The translations under genes and the position numbers were made by a program. From assembly GCF_003268885.1 (NCBI RefSeq), contig NZ_QLSX01000003.1, positions 248,001 to 312,000 of the forward strand: a stretch of 64,000 bases of DNA. The letters are read 5' to 3'. Origin of the DNA: Onishia taeanensis (GTDB lineage Bacteria > Pseudomonadota > Gammaproteobacteria > Pseudomonadales > Halomonadaceae). Of the stretch, positions 44,120-54,273 are shown piece by piece (the stretch's first letter is position 1; each line of letters begins with the position of its first letter). The notes below the pieces were generated by a model that was given only the letters and a program-made list of their open reading frames with translations, did not search any database and was not told the DNA's origin.

Positions 44120-44211
44120 CATGGGAAAGCAAGGTTGGCAAGGCCAGGTGCACCGGCCGCCAGCCAGCGGCCGGCACTCTCGCTGCCCGCCCCCAGGCAC
44201 AGGAGGCTAGT

Positions 44212-47100
44212 ATGTTGACACTCGGACAGGACGATATCCTGCTCGACCGCAAGGCCGATGACTGGCGCGCGGCTCTCGATCAGGCGTCTTCGGCGCTGGT
44301 TGAGGCCGGCCTGGTGGCGCCGGGCTATCGCGATGGCCTGCATGCCCGCGAGGCGCAGTCATCCACCTTTCTCGGCAACGCCATCGCCATTCCCCATGGC
44401 ACGCCTGAAAGCCGTACTCACGTCAAGCGCACCGGCGTGCGGGTGCTGCAGTTCCCCAAGGGCATCGACTGGCACGACGGCAACCGGGTGCATGTGCTGG
44501 TGACCATCGCGGCTCAGAATGATGAGCACCTGGACATCCTGCGCCAGTTGACCCACGTGCTGGACCGCGAGGGCGTGTCCGAGCGACTGGCCGCCGCCGG
44601 CTCCCGCGCCGAGGTGGCCGGGCTGTTGTCGAAGGCCGTCGTCGAAGCGCGCCTCGATGACGATACCCTCTGCCTCAATTTCCCCGCCCGAGACCGGCTC
44701 GAGCTTGCCCTGGCCGCTGCCGCTCGACTGCGCCAGGCGGGCTGCGTCGGGAATGACTTCGTTTCCGACATCGCCTCTCAGTCGCCGCTGTCGCTGGGCC
44801 AGGGGCTCTGGTTCGCGACCAGCGCGAAAGATGTGAAGGCCCCGGCGCTGTCGCTGGCCACCCCGGAGGTCGTCATCGGCCAGGGCGATAGCGCGGTCAG
44901 CGGCGTCTTTTGTCTGGCTGCCCAGGGCGATGCGCATCGCAGCCTGCTGGAACGGTTAACGGCCCTGCTCGAACGCGGTGAGGGCCATGATCTGCATCAG
45001 CTGTCTGCCGAGAACGTGCTGGCGCGCCTTTCCGGCGAGTCGGCCAGTGCCCAGACCGCACGTGCCCGAGTGCTAAACGCCCACGGCCTGCATGCGCGTC
45101 CGGCCAAGCAGCTGATTCAGGTAGCGCGTCGTCAGAGCGTCGCGGTCCGGGTGCGCCTGGCCGATGGCAGTGGCGAGGCCGTGTCTGCGGCCAGTCTGAC
45201 CAAGGTTATTGGTCTTGGCGCCCGGCGTGGCCAGCAATTGGTGTTCTCGGCAGAAGGCGAGGGTGCCAGCCAGGCTCTGGACGCCATGTGTGAGGCCATG
45301 CTGGACGGCCTGGGTGAAGTGGTCCAGCCCTTCGAGGAAGGCCGTGAGCACGTGGCCAGCACGCCTCCCGAGGGCGCCAAGCCGCCGGAGCCGCTGCCGG
45401 CCGATACCGCCTATCAGGCGGTTGCCGCCTCCCCGGGCATGGCCATCGCGCCGCTGTTCGTAATGCGCGCGCCGCGCTTCGAGTACCCCGAGCGGGCCGG
45501 CGATGCCGGTGAACAGAAGCGCCGTCTGGATGCGGCCATTCGTGAAGGCGCCGAGCAGCTTGAGGCGCTGGTGCAAAGTGCCCAGGGTGGCGAGGTCGCC
45601 GAGATCCTGTCGATGCACGAGGAAATGCTCGACGACCCGGAGCTGCACCAGGCCGCCCGCGAAGGCATCCAGGAAGGCTATTCCGCCGAAGCGGCCTGGT
45701 GGACCGCTATCGAGACCGCCGCCCGGGCCCAGGAAATGCTTGCCGATCGCCTGCTTGCCGAACGCGCGGCCGACCTGCGAGACGTGGGCCGGCGGGTGTT
45801 GGGGATCCTGTGCGACATCAGCCTGCCCACGCCGCCGGATCATCCCTACATCCTGGTCATGGACGACGTCGGCCCCTCCGATGTGGCCCGTCTCGATACC
45901 AGCCGCGTCCGCGGCCTGCTGACCGCCAGAGGCGGTGCGACGGCCCACAGCGCGATTCTGGCCCGTGCGCTGGGCATCCCTGCCGTCGTGGGGGCCGGCG
46001 AGCGAGTGCTGACGCTTGAAGATGGCGTTGAGATGATCCTCGACGGCGAGCGCGGGCGCATCACGCCTGCGCCGTCTACCGAGCGCCGCCAGCGCGCCGA
46101 ACTGAGTCTCAAGGAGCATGAGCGCCTGGAGCGTGAAGCCTGGGCGGCACGCTTCGAGGAAGGCCGTACCCGCGACGGTCATCGCGTCGAGGTCGCCGCC
46201 AACCTGGGCAACACTGCCCACACCGCGGACGCCGTCGAACGTGGTGCCGAGGGCGTGGGCCTGCTGCGTACCGAATTCATCTTCATGGCGCATTCCGAGG
46301 CGCCTGACCTCAAGACCCAGATCGGCGAATACAAGGAGGCCATGGATGCCCTCGATGGTCGTCCGCTGGTCGCTCGTACCCTGGATGTGGGCGGTGACAA
46401 GCCACTGCCCTACTGGCCGGTGCCTCAGGAAGACAATCCCTTCCTCGGCCTGCGCGGGATTCGTCTGGCCCTGACCCAGCCCGAGGTGCTCGAGACCCAG
46501 CTGCGCGCTCTGCTGATGGCCGCTGCGGGTGGCGACAATACATCGGGTCGGCCGCTGCGCATCATGCTGCCGATGGTCAAGGATATCGCCGAGTTCCGGG
46601 CCGCCAAGGCGATTTACGATCGTTTGCTCGAGGAGATCCCGGCCGAAGAGCGCGCCACCGACGTGCAGCTCGGCGTGATGATCGAGGTGCCCTCCTGTGC
46701 GCTGCTGGCGCCGACGCTTGCCGCCGAGGTCGACTTCTTCTCGGTGGGCACCAACGATCTGACCCAGTACACCCTGGCCATCGACCGCGGCCACCCGGCG
46801 CTGTCCGCTCAGTCCGACGGCCTGCACCCGGCGGTGCTGCGCCTGATCCAGATGACCGTTGACGCCGCCCATGCCCAAGGCAAGTGGGTCGGGGTATGCG
46901 GCGAGCTGGCCTCGGACGCCCAGGCGGTGCCGGTGCTCGTTGGCCTCGGTGTCGATGAACTCTCGGTCAGTGCCCGCCAGGTGCCGATGGTCAAGGCGCG
47001 GCTGCGCGATTTCGATCTCGCCGAAGCCAAGGCCCAGGCCGCGCTGGCACTGGCCCAGGCGACCAGCGATGACGTAAGAAACGCGCTGGAGGTGCGCTGA
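44212..47100 (+). CDS. fruB: Fructose PTS multiphosphoryl protein (EIIA-HPr-EI)
   Basis: A 962-residue cytosolic fusion that carries phosphate from PEP to the fructose permease. The EIIA domain (1-150) has phospho-His H62 (IAIPHGT). A middle segment leads to the HPr domain with H294 (NAHGLHARPAKQ). The enzyme I part (about 390-960) has H579 (GGATAHSAILARALGIPAVVG), RTLDVGGDKPLPYW and GIRLALTQPEV. The ATG at 44212 has AGGAGG upstream; the frame is open earlier without similarity. The stop overlaps the fruK start. Because it carries its own EI and HPr, the system can work without general PTS proteins. Confidence 0.95.
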   Translation: MLTLGQDDILLDRKADDWRAALDQASSALVEAGLVAPGYRDGLHAREAQSSTFLGNAIAIPHGTPESRTHVKRTGVRVLQFPKGIDWHDGNRVHVLVTIAAQNDEHLDILRQLTHVLDREGVSERLAAAGSRAEVAGLLSKAVVEARLDDDTLCLNFPARDRLELALAAAARLRQAGCVGNDFVSDIASQSPLSLGQGLWFATSAKDVKAPALSLATPEVVIGQGDSAVSGVFCLAAQGDAHRSLLERLTALLERGEGHDLHQLSAENVLARLSGESASAQTARARVLNAHGLHARPAKQLIQVARRQSVAVRVRLADGSGEAVSAASLTKVIGLGARRGQQLVFSAEGEGASQALDAMCEAMLDGLGEVVQPFEEGREHVASTPPEGAKPPEPLPADTAYQAVAASPGMAIAPLFVMRAPRFEYPERAGDAGEQKRRLDAAIREGAEQLEALVQSAQGGEVAEILSMHEEMLDDPELHQAAREGIQEGYSAEAAWWTAIETAARAQEMLADRLLAERAADLRDVGRRVLGILCDISLPTPPDHPYILVMDDVGPSDVARLDTSRVRGLLTARGGATAHSAILARALGIPAVVGAGERVLTLEDGVEMILDGERGRITPAPSTERRQRAELSLKEHERLEREAWAARFEEGRTRDGHRVEVAANLGNTAHTADAVERGAEGVGLLRTEFIFMAHSEAPDLKTQIGEYKEAMDALDGRPLVARTLDVGGDKPLPYWPVPQEDNPFLGLRGIRLALTQPEVLETQLRALLMAAAGGDNTSGRPLRIMLPMVKDIAEFRAAKAIYDRLLEEIPAEERATDVQLGVMIEVPSCALLAPTLAAEVDFFSVGTNDLTQYTLAIDRGHPALSAQSDGLHPAVLRLIQMTVDAAHAQGKWVGVCGELASDAQAVPVLVGLGVDELSVSARQVPMVKARLRDFDLAEAKAQAALALAQATSDDVRNALEVR

Positions 47101-48074
47101 TGGCCAGGGTGCTGACGATCAGTCTCAATCCGGCGCTGGATCTGGCGATCGGCCTGCCGACGCTGACCCTTGGCGAGGTCAACCGGACCGATGCCACGCA
47201 GCTGAGCGCCGCCGGCAAGGGCGTGAACGTTGCCCGGGTGCTGGCGGCACTGGGGCATGAGGTCGTGGTCTCCGGGTTTCTGGGGGCAGACAATGATGGC
47301 CCCTTCCGGCGCGCCTTCGAGGACATGGGCGTCGAGGATGGCTTCCGACGCGTGCCCGGCGAGACCCGCATCAATGCCAAGCTCGCCGAGCACAGTGGCC
47401 GCGTCACCGACGTCAACGGTCCTGGCTTGGTCATCGATGCTGCCACCTTCAAAGACCTTCTGGATGATCTGGAGGCGCTGGCGGCCGACCCCAGCCGACG
47501 TCCCGATGCGGTGGTGATCGCCGGCAGCCTGCCGCCGGGCATCGACGCCGACGATCAGGCCGCGCTGATCACGCGCCTCAAAGCGCATGGCCTGCCGGTA
47601 TGGGTCGATACCAGCGGTCCGGCGCTGACCCGCGCCATTGCGTCTTCCCCAGCGGCGGTCAAGCCCAACGAGCTGGAACTGGCCGAGTGGGCCGGCGAGG
47701 CCCTGGACAGCGACGCTCGCCGGCTGGCGGCGGGGCTTCGCCTGCATCAGGCCGGCATCCAGGAGGCGCTGATCTCTGCCGGTGCCGACGGCGTGCTGTG
47801 GGTCAGCCATCGCGGGGCCTGGCACGCCACGCCGCCGAAGATGACGGTCGCCAGTACCGTGGGTGCTGGCGATACCCTGCTCGCCGGTATGTTGCACGGC
47901 GTCCTCGAGGGCCATGCCCCCGATGCGGCGCTGCGCTTCGCGACGGCCTTGTCCGCCGAAGCCGTACGCCATGTTGGCGTGGGCAATCCCCACGCCGATG
48001 ACTTCCCTCACCTCCAACAACAGACCCGCGTGCGTCGCCTGAACGACGTGGACGCAGGGGGAGCGCTCGCATGA
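47100..48074 (+). CDS. fruK: 1-Phosphofructokinase
   Basis: A 324-residue PfkB-family kinase that converts fructose-1-phosphate to fructose-1,6-bisphosphate. The substrate segment AAGKGVNVARVLAALG and the catalytic ATP-site GAGDTLLAGM are intact, and the start TISLNPALDLAIG is typical. It overlaps fruB by one base and fruA by 4 bases, so the three genes are translationally coupled. Confidence 0.95.
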   Translation: MARVLTISLNPALDLAIGLPTLTLGEVNRTDATQLSAAGKGVNVARVLAALGHEVVVSGFLGADNDGPFRRAFEDMGVEDGFRRVPGETRINAKLAEHSGRVTDVNGPGLVIDAATFKDLLDDLEALAADPSRRPDAVVIAGSLPPGIDADDQAALITRLKAHGLPVWVDTSGPALTRAIASSPAAVKPNELELAEWAGEALDSDARRLAAGLRLHQAGIQEALISAGADGVLWVSHRGAWHATPPKMTVASTVGAGDTLLAGMLHGVLEGHAPDAALRFATALSAEAVRHVGVGNPHADDFPHLQQQTRVRRLNDVDAGGALA

Positions 48075-49816
48075 ATGTGATCCTGATTACTGCCTGCCCG
48101 AGTGGCATGGCCACCACCTTCCTCGCCGCGCGGCGCCTTGAGCAGGCGGCCAGCCGGCTGGGCTGGTCCACCACGGTAGAGATGCACGGTGAACTGGCGC
48201 CGGTGGAACCGGCTTCTGCCGAGTCCATCGCCGCGGCTGATCTGGTGGTGGTGGCCGCCGATGCGGTGCCCAGTCCACAACGCTTTGCCGGAAAGTCGCT
48301 TTACCAGGCCCCGATCGCCCAGGCACTGCCCGATCCCGCCGGCTTTCTCGAGCGGGCTCAGGCTCAGGCAGCCGCCTATACGCCGCCTGCCGATGATGCC
48401 AAGCCGGCGGTAGCCGATACGGCCGGCGCCAAGCGAATCGTCGCCGTGACCGCCTGTCCGACCGGGGTGGCACACACCTTCATGGCTGCCGAGGCCTTGA
48501 GTGAAGCCGGGCGGGCGTTGGGTCACCAGATCCGCGTCGAGACCCAGGGCTCGGTGGGCGCCCAGGACAAGCTGACCGAAGAAGAGATCGCTGCCGCCGA
48601 CGTGGTGCTGCTGGCCTGCGACATCGAGGTCGACCCGACCCGCTTCGCCGGCAAGCGCATCTATCGCACCTCCACCGGCAATGCGCTGAAGAAGCCTCGT
48701 CAGGCCATCGAGGCTGCCCTTGCGGAGGCCGATGTGGAATCGGCCGGCAGTGCTGCCAGTGGCGGCGAGGCCAAGAAGAGCGTCAAGGACAAGGGCGTCT
48801 ACAAGCACCTGCTGACCGGGGTGTCCTTCATGCTGCCGATGGTGGTGGCCGGGGGCCTGTTGATCGCCTTGTCCTTCGTGTTCGGCATCGAGGCCTTCAA
48901 GGAAGAGGGCACCTTCGCCGCAGCACTGATGCAGATTGGCGGTGGGACCGCCTTCGCGCTGATGGTGCCGGTACTGGCCGGCTATATCGCCTATTCGATC
49001 GCCGACCGGCCGGGCATCGCCCCGGGTATGATCGGCGGCATGCTGGCCTCGAACATCGGCGCCGGTTTCATCGGCGGTATCCTCGCCGGTTTCCTTGCCG
49101 GTTACGTCGCCAAGGCGGTCGCCCAGTACGTCAAGCTGCCCTCGAGCATCGAATCGCTCAAGCCGATTCTGATCATCCCGCTGGTGGCGAGCCTGATCAC
49201 CGGTCTGACCATGATCTATGTGGTCGGCGAGCCGGTCGCCGCCGTACTTTCTGCGATGACCAACTTCCTCGAGAACATGGGCTCTGCCAACGCCGTGCTG
49301 CTGGGTATCCTGCTTGGGGCCATGATGTGCTTCGACATGGGCGGGCCGGTCAACAAGGCGGCCTACACCTTCGGCGTGGGCCTGCTGGCCTCCGAGACCT
49401 ATGCGCCGATGGCTGCCGTCATGGCCTCAGGCATGGTGCCGGCGATCGGCATGGGTATCGCCAGCTTCGTTGCCAAGTCGAAGTTCTCCGAGCCTGAGCG
49501 GGAAGCCGGCAAGGCGTCCTTCGTGCTCGGCCTGTGCTTCATCAGTGAAGGGGCGATTCCGTTTGCCGCCAAGGATCCGCTGCGCGTGATTCCCGCCTGC
49601 ATGGTCGGCGGGGCGATCACCGGTGCCATCTCGATGCTGGTGGGTGCCAAGCTGATGGCGCCGCACGGCGGCATCTTCGTGCTACTGATTCCCAACGCCA
49701 TCACGCCGGTGTTCCTGTACCTTGCCGCCATCGTCATCGGTTCGCTGGTCACCGGTCTTGGCTACGCGCTGATCAAGCGTGGCAGTCAGGAAGTGTCGGT
49801 GGCCGCTAACGCGTGA
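48071..49816 (+). CDS. fruA: Fructose PTS permease EIIB'BC
   Basis: A 581-residue membrane permease that imports fructose as fructose-1-phosphate. Two EIIB-type domains precede the EIIC domain. The functional B domain has C129 (VTACPTGVAHTF), and the N-terminal B' domain also keeps a P-loop cysteine, C9 (ITACPSGMATTF), which the E. coli B' domain lacks. EIIC (from about 240) shows LLTGVSFMLPMVVAGGLLIALSF, MGGPVNKAAYTFG and FISEGAIPFAAKDP. It is the last gene of fruBKA; a strong hairpin follows. Confidence 0.95.
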   Translation: MNVILITACPSGMATTFLAARRLEQAASRLGWSTTVEMHGELAPVEPASAESIAAADLVVVAADAVPSPQRFAGKSLYQAPIAQALPDPAGFLERAQAQAAAYTPPADDAKPAVADTAGAKRIVAVTACPTGVAHTFMAAEALSEAGRALGHQIRVETQGSVGAQDKLTEEEIAAADVVLLACDIEVDPTRFAGKRIYRTSTGNALKKPRQAIEAALAEADVESAGSAASGGEAKKSVKDKGVYKHLLTGVSFMLPMVVAGGLLIALSFVFGIEAFKEEGTFAAALMQIGGGTAFALMVPVLAGYIAYSIADRPGIAPGMIGGMLASNIGAGFIGGILAGFLAGYVAKAVAQYVKLPSSIESLKPILIIPLVASLITGLTMIYVVGEPVAAVLSAMTNFLENMGSANAVLLGILLGAMMCFDMGGPVNKAAYTFGVGLLASETYAPMAAVMASGMVPAIGMGIASFVAKSKFSEPEREAGKASFVLGLCFISEGAIPFAAKDPLRVIPACMVGGAITGAISMLVGAKLMAPHGGIFVLLIPNAITPVFLYLAAIVIGSLVTGLGYALIKRGSQEVSVAANA

Positions 49817-49840
49817 TCGCCGACGGCTGACCCGTCGCCA

Positions 49841-49876
49841 AAAAGCCCCGGTATCCTCGCGGATATCGGGGCTTTT
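49841..49876. terminator. Rho-independent terminator after fruA
   Basis: AAAAGCCCCGGTATCC and GGATATCGGGGCTTTT pair across TCGC with one wobble; the A/T ends make it work on either strand. It also faces the end of the convergent betA gene. Confidence 0.85.
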
Positions 49877-50018
49877 GCATGTGGGCGAGTGTGGCCGGGT
49901 AAAAACGCCGTGGAAGTTGAAAGATGCCCTTGAGATGCGACCTGGAGTAGCAGGTTAGCGAAATGAGTAAGCGAAACGCATTAGAGAATCGAGTTAGAGC
50001 GACGAGTTAGAGACAAGC

Positions 50019-51713
50019 CTATGAGGCTTGCCTTTCGGGCTCTCCCTCACGCTGGCGCTGCGGGTCCTTGATCCTGAAAACGGCGGCTTCTGACGGCGCC
50101 AGAAGCGCTCGTCTTAGGATATGATCGGCGGCTTTCTCGGCGATCATGATGGTCGGGGCATTGATATTGCCGTTGGTCACGGTGGGCATGATCGAGGAGT
50201 CGACCACCCGCAGTCGTTCGATGCCACGAACGCGGCACTCGGGGTCGACCACCGCCATATCGTCAGTGCCCATGCGACAGCTGCCGCAGGGGTGATAGGC
50301 GGTTTCGGCGCTGTTGGCGACCCACTCATCGACCTGCTCGTCGCTGACGACGTCTTTCCCGGGCGATAGCTCATCGCCGCGATAGGCATCTAGGGCCGGC
50401 TGGGCGAAGATTTCACGAGTCAGGCGCAGGCCGTCCCGATAGGCCTGCTTGTCTTCTTCCTCGTGCAGGTAGTTGAAGAAGATCTTCGGCGGTGCGGCGG
50501 GGTCGGAGGAGGCAAGCTTTACCCAGCCGCGACTCTTGGGCTTGTTGGCGCCCAGGTGTACCTGGAAGCCGTGCCCCTCGGCGGCGCTGGAGCCATCGTA
50601 GGCGATGGCACCGGCCAGGAAGTGATACTGCAGGTCGGGCCATTCAAGGCCCGGGCGGCTGCGGATATAGCCGTTGGACTCGAAGTGGTTGGTGGCACCG
50701 AGGCCTGACTTGAATGCCAGCCAACGCAGGCCGATCAGCGCCTGGCCGATAGGGTTGAGCCAGCCGTTGAGGGTGATCTTCTGCTTGCAGCTTTGCTGCA
50801 CCCAGACCTCGAGGTGATCGTGCAGGTTCTGGCCGACTCCGGGCAGGTCGTGGACGACCTCGATGCCGTGTTCCTTGAGGTGCTCGGCAGGACCGATGCC
50901 GGAGAGCATCAAGAGCTTGGGTGAGTTGAAGGCGCTGGCCGAAAGGATGACTTCACGACGGGCCTGGACCCTAAAGGTCTTGCCACTCTGTGTGTATTCA
51001 ACGCCGACGGCCCGCTTGCCCTCGAACAGAATCCGCGTGGTCAGAGCATGCATTTCCAGCTGCAGGTTGTCGCGGCTGAGGGCGGGTTTCAGGTAGGCAT
51101 TGGCGGTCGAGCAGCGCACCCCGTCACGCACCGTCATGTCCATGCGGCAGAACCCTTCCTGGCGATAGCCGTTGTAGTCCTGAGTCTCGCCGTAGCCTGC
51201 CTGGCGGCCTGCCTCGATGAAGGCCTTGTACAGCGGGTTCTGCATGTTATTGCCGTTGCACACGCCAAGCAGGCCGTTGCCGGAGCGGTAGTCATCATCG
51301 CCATACAGGCAGCCTTCGGCACGCTTGAAGTAGGGCAGTACGTCGGCATAGTTCCAGCCGACGGCGCCGAGTTCGGCCCATTCCTCGTAATCGCCGGCGC
51401 AGCCCCGCACATAGGCCATGCCGTTGATCGAGGATGAACCGCCGATCACCTTGCCTCGCGCCTGGTGAAGGCTGCGCTCGTTTAGGCCCGGCTCCGGCTC
51501 GGTGTGAAGCCCCCAATCGAAGCGTGGCTTGTTCAGCGGGATCGAGAAGGCGGTCGGCATCTGGATGAAGATGGAGTTGTCCTTGCCGCCGAACTCCAGT
51601 ACTAGCACCTCCAGGTCGCTCTCCGCGCTGAGGCGGTTGGCCAGCACCGAACCCGCTGAGCCGGCGCCGACGACCACGTAGTCAACGCTGCGGTCGAAGG
51701 ATTGTTCACTCAT
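50019..51713 (-). CDS. betA: Choline dehydrogenase-like GMC oxidoreductase
   Basis: A 564-residue FAD-dependent enzyme of the glucose-methanol-choline family, very like BetA, which oxidises choline to betaine aldehyde and on to glycine betaine. The FAD loop is VVVGAGSAGSVLANRLS, the GMC signatures are GGSSSINGMAYVRG and ILSASAFNSPKLLMLSGIG, and the active-site segment is AETAYHPCGSCRMG. AGGAG precedes the ATG at 51713. It lies 90 bp after the BCCT transporter gene on the same strand. The betI and betB genes that usually accompany betA are not here, so a paralogue with a related alcohol substrate remains possible. Confidence 0.82.
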   Translation of the reverse strand: MSEQSFDRSVDYVVVGAGSAGSVLANRLSAESDLEVLVLEFGGKDNSIFIQMPTAFSIPLNKPRFDWGLHTEPEPGLNERSLHQARGKVIGGSSSINGMAYVRGCAGDYEEWAELGAVGWNYADVLPYFKRAEGCLYGDDDYRSGNGLLGVCNGNNMQNPLYKAFIEAGRQAGYGETQDYNGYRQEGFCRMDMTVRDGVRCSTANAYLKPALSRDNLQLEMHALTTRILFEGKRAVGVEYTQSGKTFRVQARREVILSASAFNSPKLLMLSGIGPAEHLKEHGIEVVHDLPGVGQNLHDHLEVWVQQSCKQKITLNGWLNPIGQALIGLRWLAFKSGLGATNHFESNGYIRSRPGLEWPDLQYHFLAGAIAYDGSSAAEGHGFQVHLGANKPKSRGWVKLASSDPAAPPKIFFNYLHEEEDKQAYRDGLRLTREIFAQPALDAYRGDELSPGKDVVSDEQVDEWVANSAETAYHPCGSCRMGTDDMAVVDPECRVRGIERLRVVDSSIMPTVTNGNINAPTIMIAEKAADHILRRALLAPSEAAVFRIKDPQRQREGEPERQAS

Positions 51714-51803
51714 TTCATCGCTCCTAGGGCATAAGGCCTTTAGTGGCGTGATACTTAGTGCCGAGATCATTGATGTCGCGATCAGTGATGTCGGGCGTGA
51801 CGG

Positions 51804-53876
51804 TCAGCGTCCTGCGGAAGCCGGGTCGTCGGGCATCTCGGTGTGGGTGCCGGGCTGCTCGCGCTGAATATGCAGGAACAGCAGGTGGCGCTCGTACTGA
51901 TCGAGAATATCGGCGATCAGCTGCTCCTGGGTGTAACCATAGATGTCATAGCCCTGGCCCCCTTCGATGATGTGAACCTCCAGCCGATAGTAACGGGTGC
52001 CGGCGTGGGTGTCGCGAATCGAGAAGGCCGGCATGGCGCACTGGCGGGGCCAGACCTGATAGGTAAAGTCCTGTTCGCTGCCAAGGCCCACGTTCAGCGC
52101 CAGGTGCTCATCTGCCTTTTCACCCTCGACGATCTCCACGGGGTAGCCCTGCTCGCTCAAGACGCTGCAGATCTCTTCCATGGCCGGTTTGACGACGTCA
52201 CCGAGGAAGTGACTCACCTGCTCACGCTTGGGGAAGCTCACGGCGCGGGACAGCCGCTGACGCCAGTTGCGATTCGCGCTCTCGCCGGGCAGGGTGCGCC
52301 CCGAAAGATGGCCCGCCATGCTGCGTTGCAGGCTGTCTTCCTTGAGGCCCTCTACTTCCAATGCCTTGTAGAGCCCCAGCATCATCAGAAACAGCACGAA
52401 GGCGAAGGGCAGGCCCGTGATCACTACCGCGCTCTGTAGCGCTCCCAGGCCACCGGCCATCAGCAGCGCCAGGGTCAGCACGCCGATGATCGCGGCCCAC
52501 AGCACTCGCATCCAGGCCGGGGCATCATGGTTGGGATCGCGCAGAATCGAGGTCAGGTTGGACAGCACCAGCGAGCCCGAGTCGCCCGAGGTCACGAAGA
52601 AGACGATCGCCAGCAGGGTCACGACCACCGTGGTCAGGCCGACCCAGGGCAGGCTCTGAAGGAACAGGTAGATCGCCGAACCGGGGTTATTCATGGCCTG
52701 CTCACCGAAATCGGCCACTCCGGTACCGTTCATCACCATGTCGATGGCGCTGTTACCCATGATCGACATCCACGCCATCATGAAAGCCAGGGGCAGGATC
52801 AGGGTGCCGGCGACGAACTGGCGGATGGTGCGCCCACGCGAGATGCGTGCCAGGAAAAGCCCCACGAAGGGCCCCCAGGCGATCCACCAGGCCCAGAAGA
52901 ACACCGTCCAGCCGTTCAGCCAGTCGGTGGGCGGGTCGAAGGCATAGGTGTTCATCGACAGAGAGACGAAATGGGTCAGGTAATCGCCTACGTTCATCAC
53001 CAACGCATTAAGCAGGAACACGGTCTTGCTGGTGAACAGCACGAACAGCAACAGCAACAGGGCCAGCAGCATGTTGAACTCGGAGAGCCTGCGGATGCCC
53101 TTGTCGACCCCGGTTACTGCGGAAATCGCGGAAAAGATCACGATCAGCACAGCCAGCACCGCCTGGGTGGTCGTGTTCTCCGGCAGGCCGAACATGTAGC
53201 TCAGACCGAAGTTGAGCTGGATAATGCCGATGCCGAGGCTGGTGGCGATGCCGAACAGGGTGCCCAGGACGGCGGCGATGTCCACGCTATGGCCGATGGC
53301 GCCATGGATGCGTTTACCAAAGATGGGGTAAAGCGCGCTGCGAATGGTCAGCGGCAGGCCGTGGCGATAGCTGAAGAAGGCCAGTGACATGCCCACCAGC
53401 GTGTAGACGCCCCAGCCGGAGAGTCCCCAATGCAGGAAGGTCAGTTCCATGGCGCGACGTGCCGCCGCGACGGTAGAGGGATCGCCGTCGGGTGGCGCCA
53501 GGAATTGGGTCACCGGCTCGGCGATGCAGAAGAAGATCAGATCGATGCCGATCCCTGCGGAAAACAGCATGGCGGCCCAAGTCACGACGTTGAAATCCGG
53601 CGTGGAGTGCGCCGGGCCGAGTCGCAGCTTGCCCAAGCGAGAGGTGGCGATGGCGATCACGAATACCAGGTAGGCCACCACCGCGACGAAGTAGAACCAG
53701 CCGAAGGTATCCGAGATCCAGCCCAGCACGGCATTGATCGCCGCGCTGGCGGAGTCGGTGAAGACCATCGTCCATAGCGCAAAGGCCACGATACCGATGG
53801 CCGAGCCATAGAAAACGACGGGATTGATGCGGTCCTTGTGCAGATCTGTCTGCAAGTCATCCTGGGCGGTTGCCAT
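51804..53876 (-). CDS. betT: BCCT-family choline/betaine transporter BetT
   Basis: A 690-residue secondary transporter with twelve helices and a long cytosolic C-terminal tail of about 180 residues, as in BetT. The tryptophan-rich substrate segment WTVFFWAWWIAWGPFVGLFLARISRGRTIR is intact, and the second helix shows MLFSAGIGIDLIFFCIAEP. A choline importer is most likely because a BetA-like gene follows. AGGAG lies before the ATG at 53876. The C-terminal tail is the part implicated in osmotic regulation in BetT proteins. Confidence 0.9.
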   Translation of the reverse strand: MATAQDDLQTDLHKDRINPVVFYGSAIGIVAFALWTMVFTDSASAAINAVLGWISDTFGWFYFVAVVAYLVFVIAIATSRLGKLRLGPAHSTPDFNVVTWAAMLFSAGIGIDLIFFCIAEPVTQFLAPPDGDPSTVAAARRAMELTFLHWGLSGWGVYTLVGMSLAFFSYRHGLPLTIRSALYPIFGKRIHGAIGHSVDIAAVLGTLFGIATSLGIGIIQLNFGLSYMFGLPENTTTQAVLAVLIVIFSAISAVTGVDKGIRRLSEFNMLLALLLLLFVLFTSKTVFLLNALVMNVGDYLTHFVSLSMNTYAFDPPTDWLNGWTVFFWAWWIAWGPFVGLFLARISRGRTIRQFVAGTLILPLAFMMAWMSIMGNSAIDMVMNGTGVADFGEQAMNNPGSAIYLFLQSLPWVGLTTVVVTLLAIVFFVTSGDSGSLVLSNLTSILRDPNHDAPAWMRVLWAAIIGVLTLALLMAGGLGALQSAVVITGLPFAFVLFLMMLGLYKALEVEGLKEDSLQRSMAGHLSGRTLPGESANRNWRQRLSRAVSFPKREQVSHFLGDVVKPAMEEICSVLSEQGYPVEIVEGEKADEHLALNVGLGSEQDFTYQVWPRQCAMPAFSIRDTHAGTRYYRLEVHIIEGGQGYDIYGYTQEQLIADILDQYERHLLFLHIQREQPGTHTEMPDDPASAGR

Positions 53877-54273
53877 GCTCAACTCCTGGTTGAAGAGGGA
53901 ACGCCTTTCAATAGCGGCGGCAGTGCAGCATCAGTAACGGTTCAGTACCGGTTAACAAGCCTTGTTGCGGCAGGGGTGGCGGGAGAGATGGCCGATGAAC
54001 GCAACGCGTGCATCACCAAAACGGTGATGATCCTTGCAGCAGTGGTCGCTATGTCTCCAAGACATCGGGACGTTATGAGGTATAGATGTTTGCGAGTAAG
54101 TACGTACAAACGCTGTCACCCTGGTGTTTCAACGTTACTCGCAGGTGCCTTTCATCGGCAGGGCCGTGCCTCCTTTGCGTGTCGCGACCCAATGTGGACG
54201 ATGCCTGACGGTGTGCTGTGGTGATGCCGTATCATGCTCAAACCTCAGGAACCTCGGCAGACAAGGGAGCGTC
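53877..54273. other. Divergent intergenic region between betT and the ZIP-like gene
   Basis: No credible gene was seen. It should hold both promoters. Notable sequence: CATCACC/GGTGATG, a perfect dyad at 54011-54029, and a doublet AACGGTT/ACCGGTT near 53937-53950. The region 54060-54110 is AT-richer. No BetI-type site was recognised with confidence. Confidence 0.5.
54011..54029. promoter_or_regulatory. Short perfect dyad in the betT upstream region
   Basis: CATCACC and GGTGATG flank AAAAC. It could be an operator or a small hairpin; it lies 134 bp before the betT start. Confidence 0.3.

Noticed and set aside
45073-46878. Long open frame (601 codons) on the minus strand inside fruB
   Set aside because: Antisense shadow of a GC-rich, well-supported gene; no ribosome-binding site and no family similarity.
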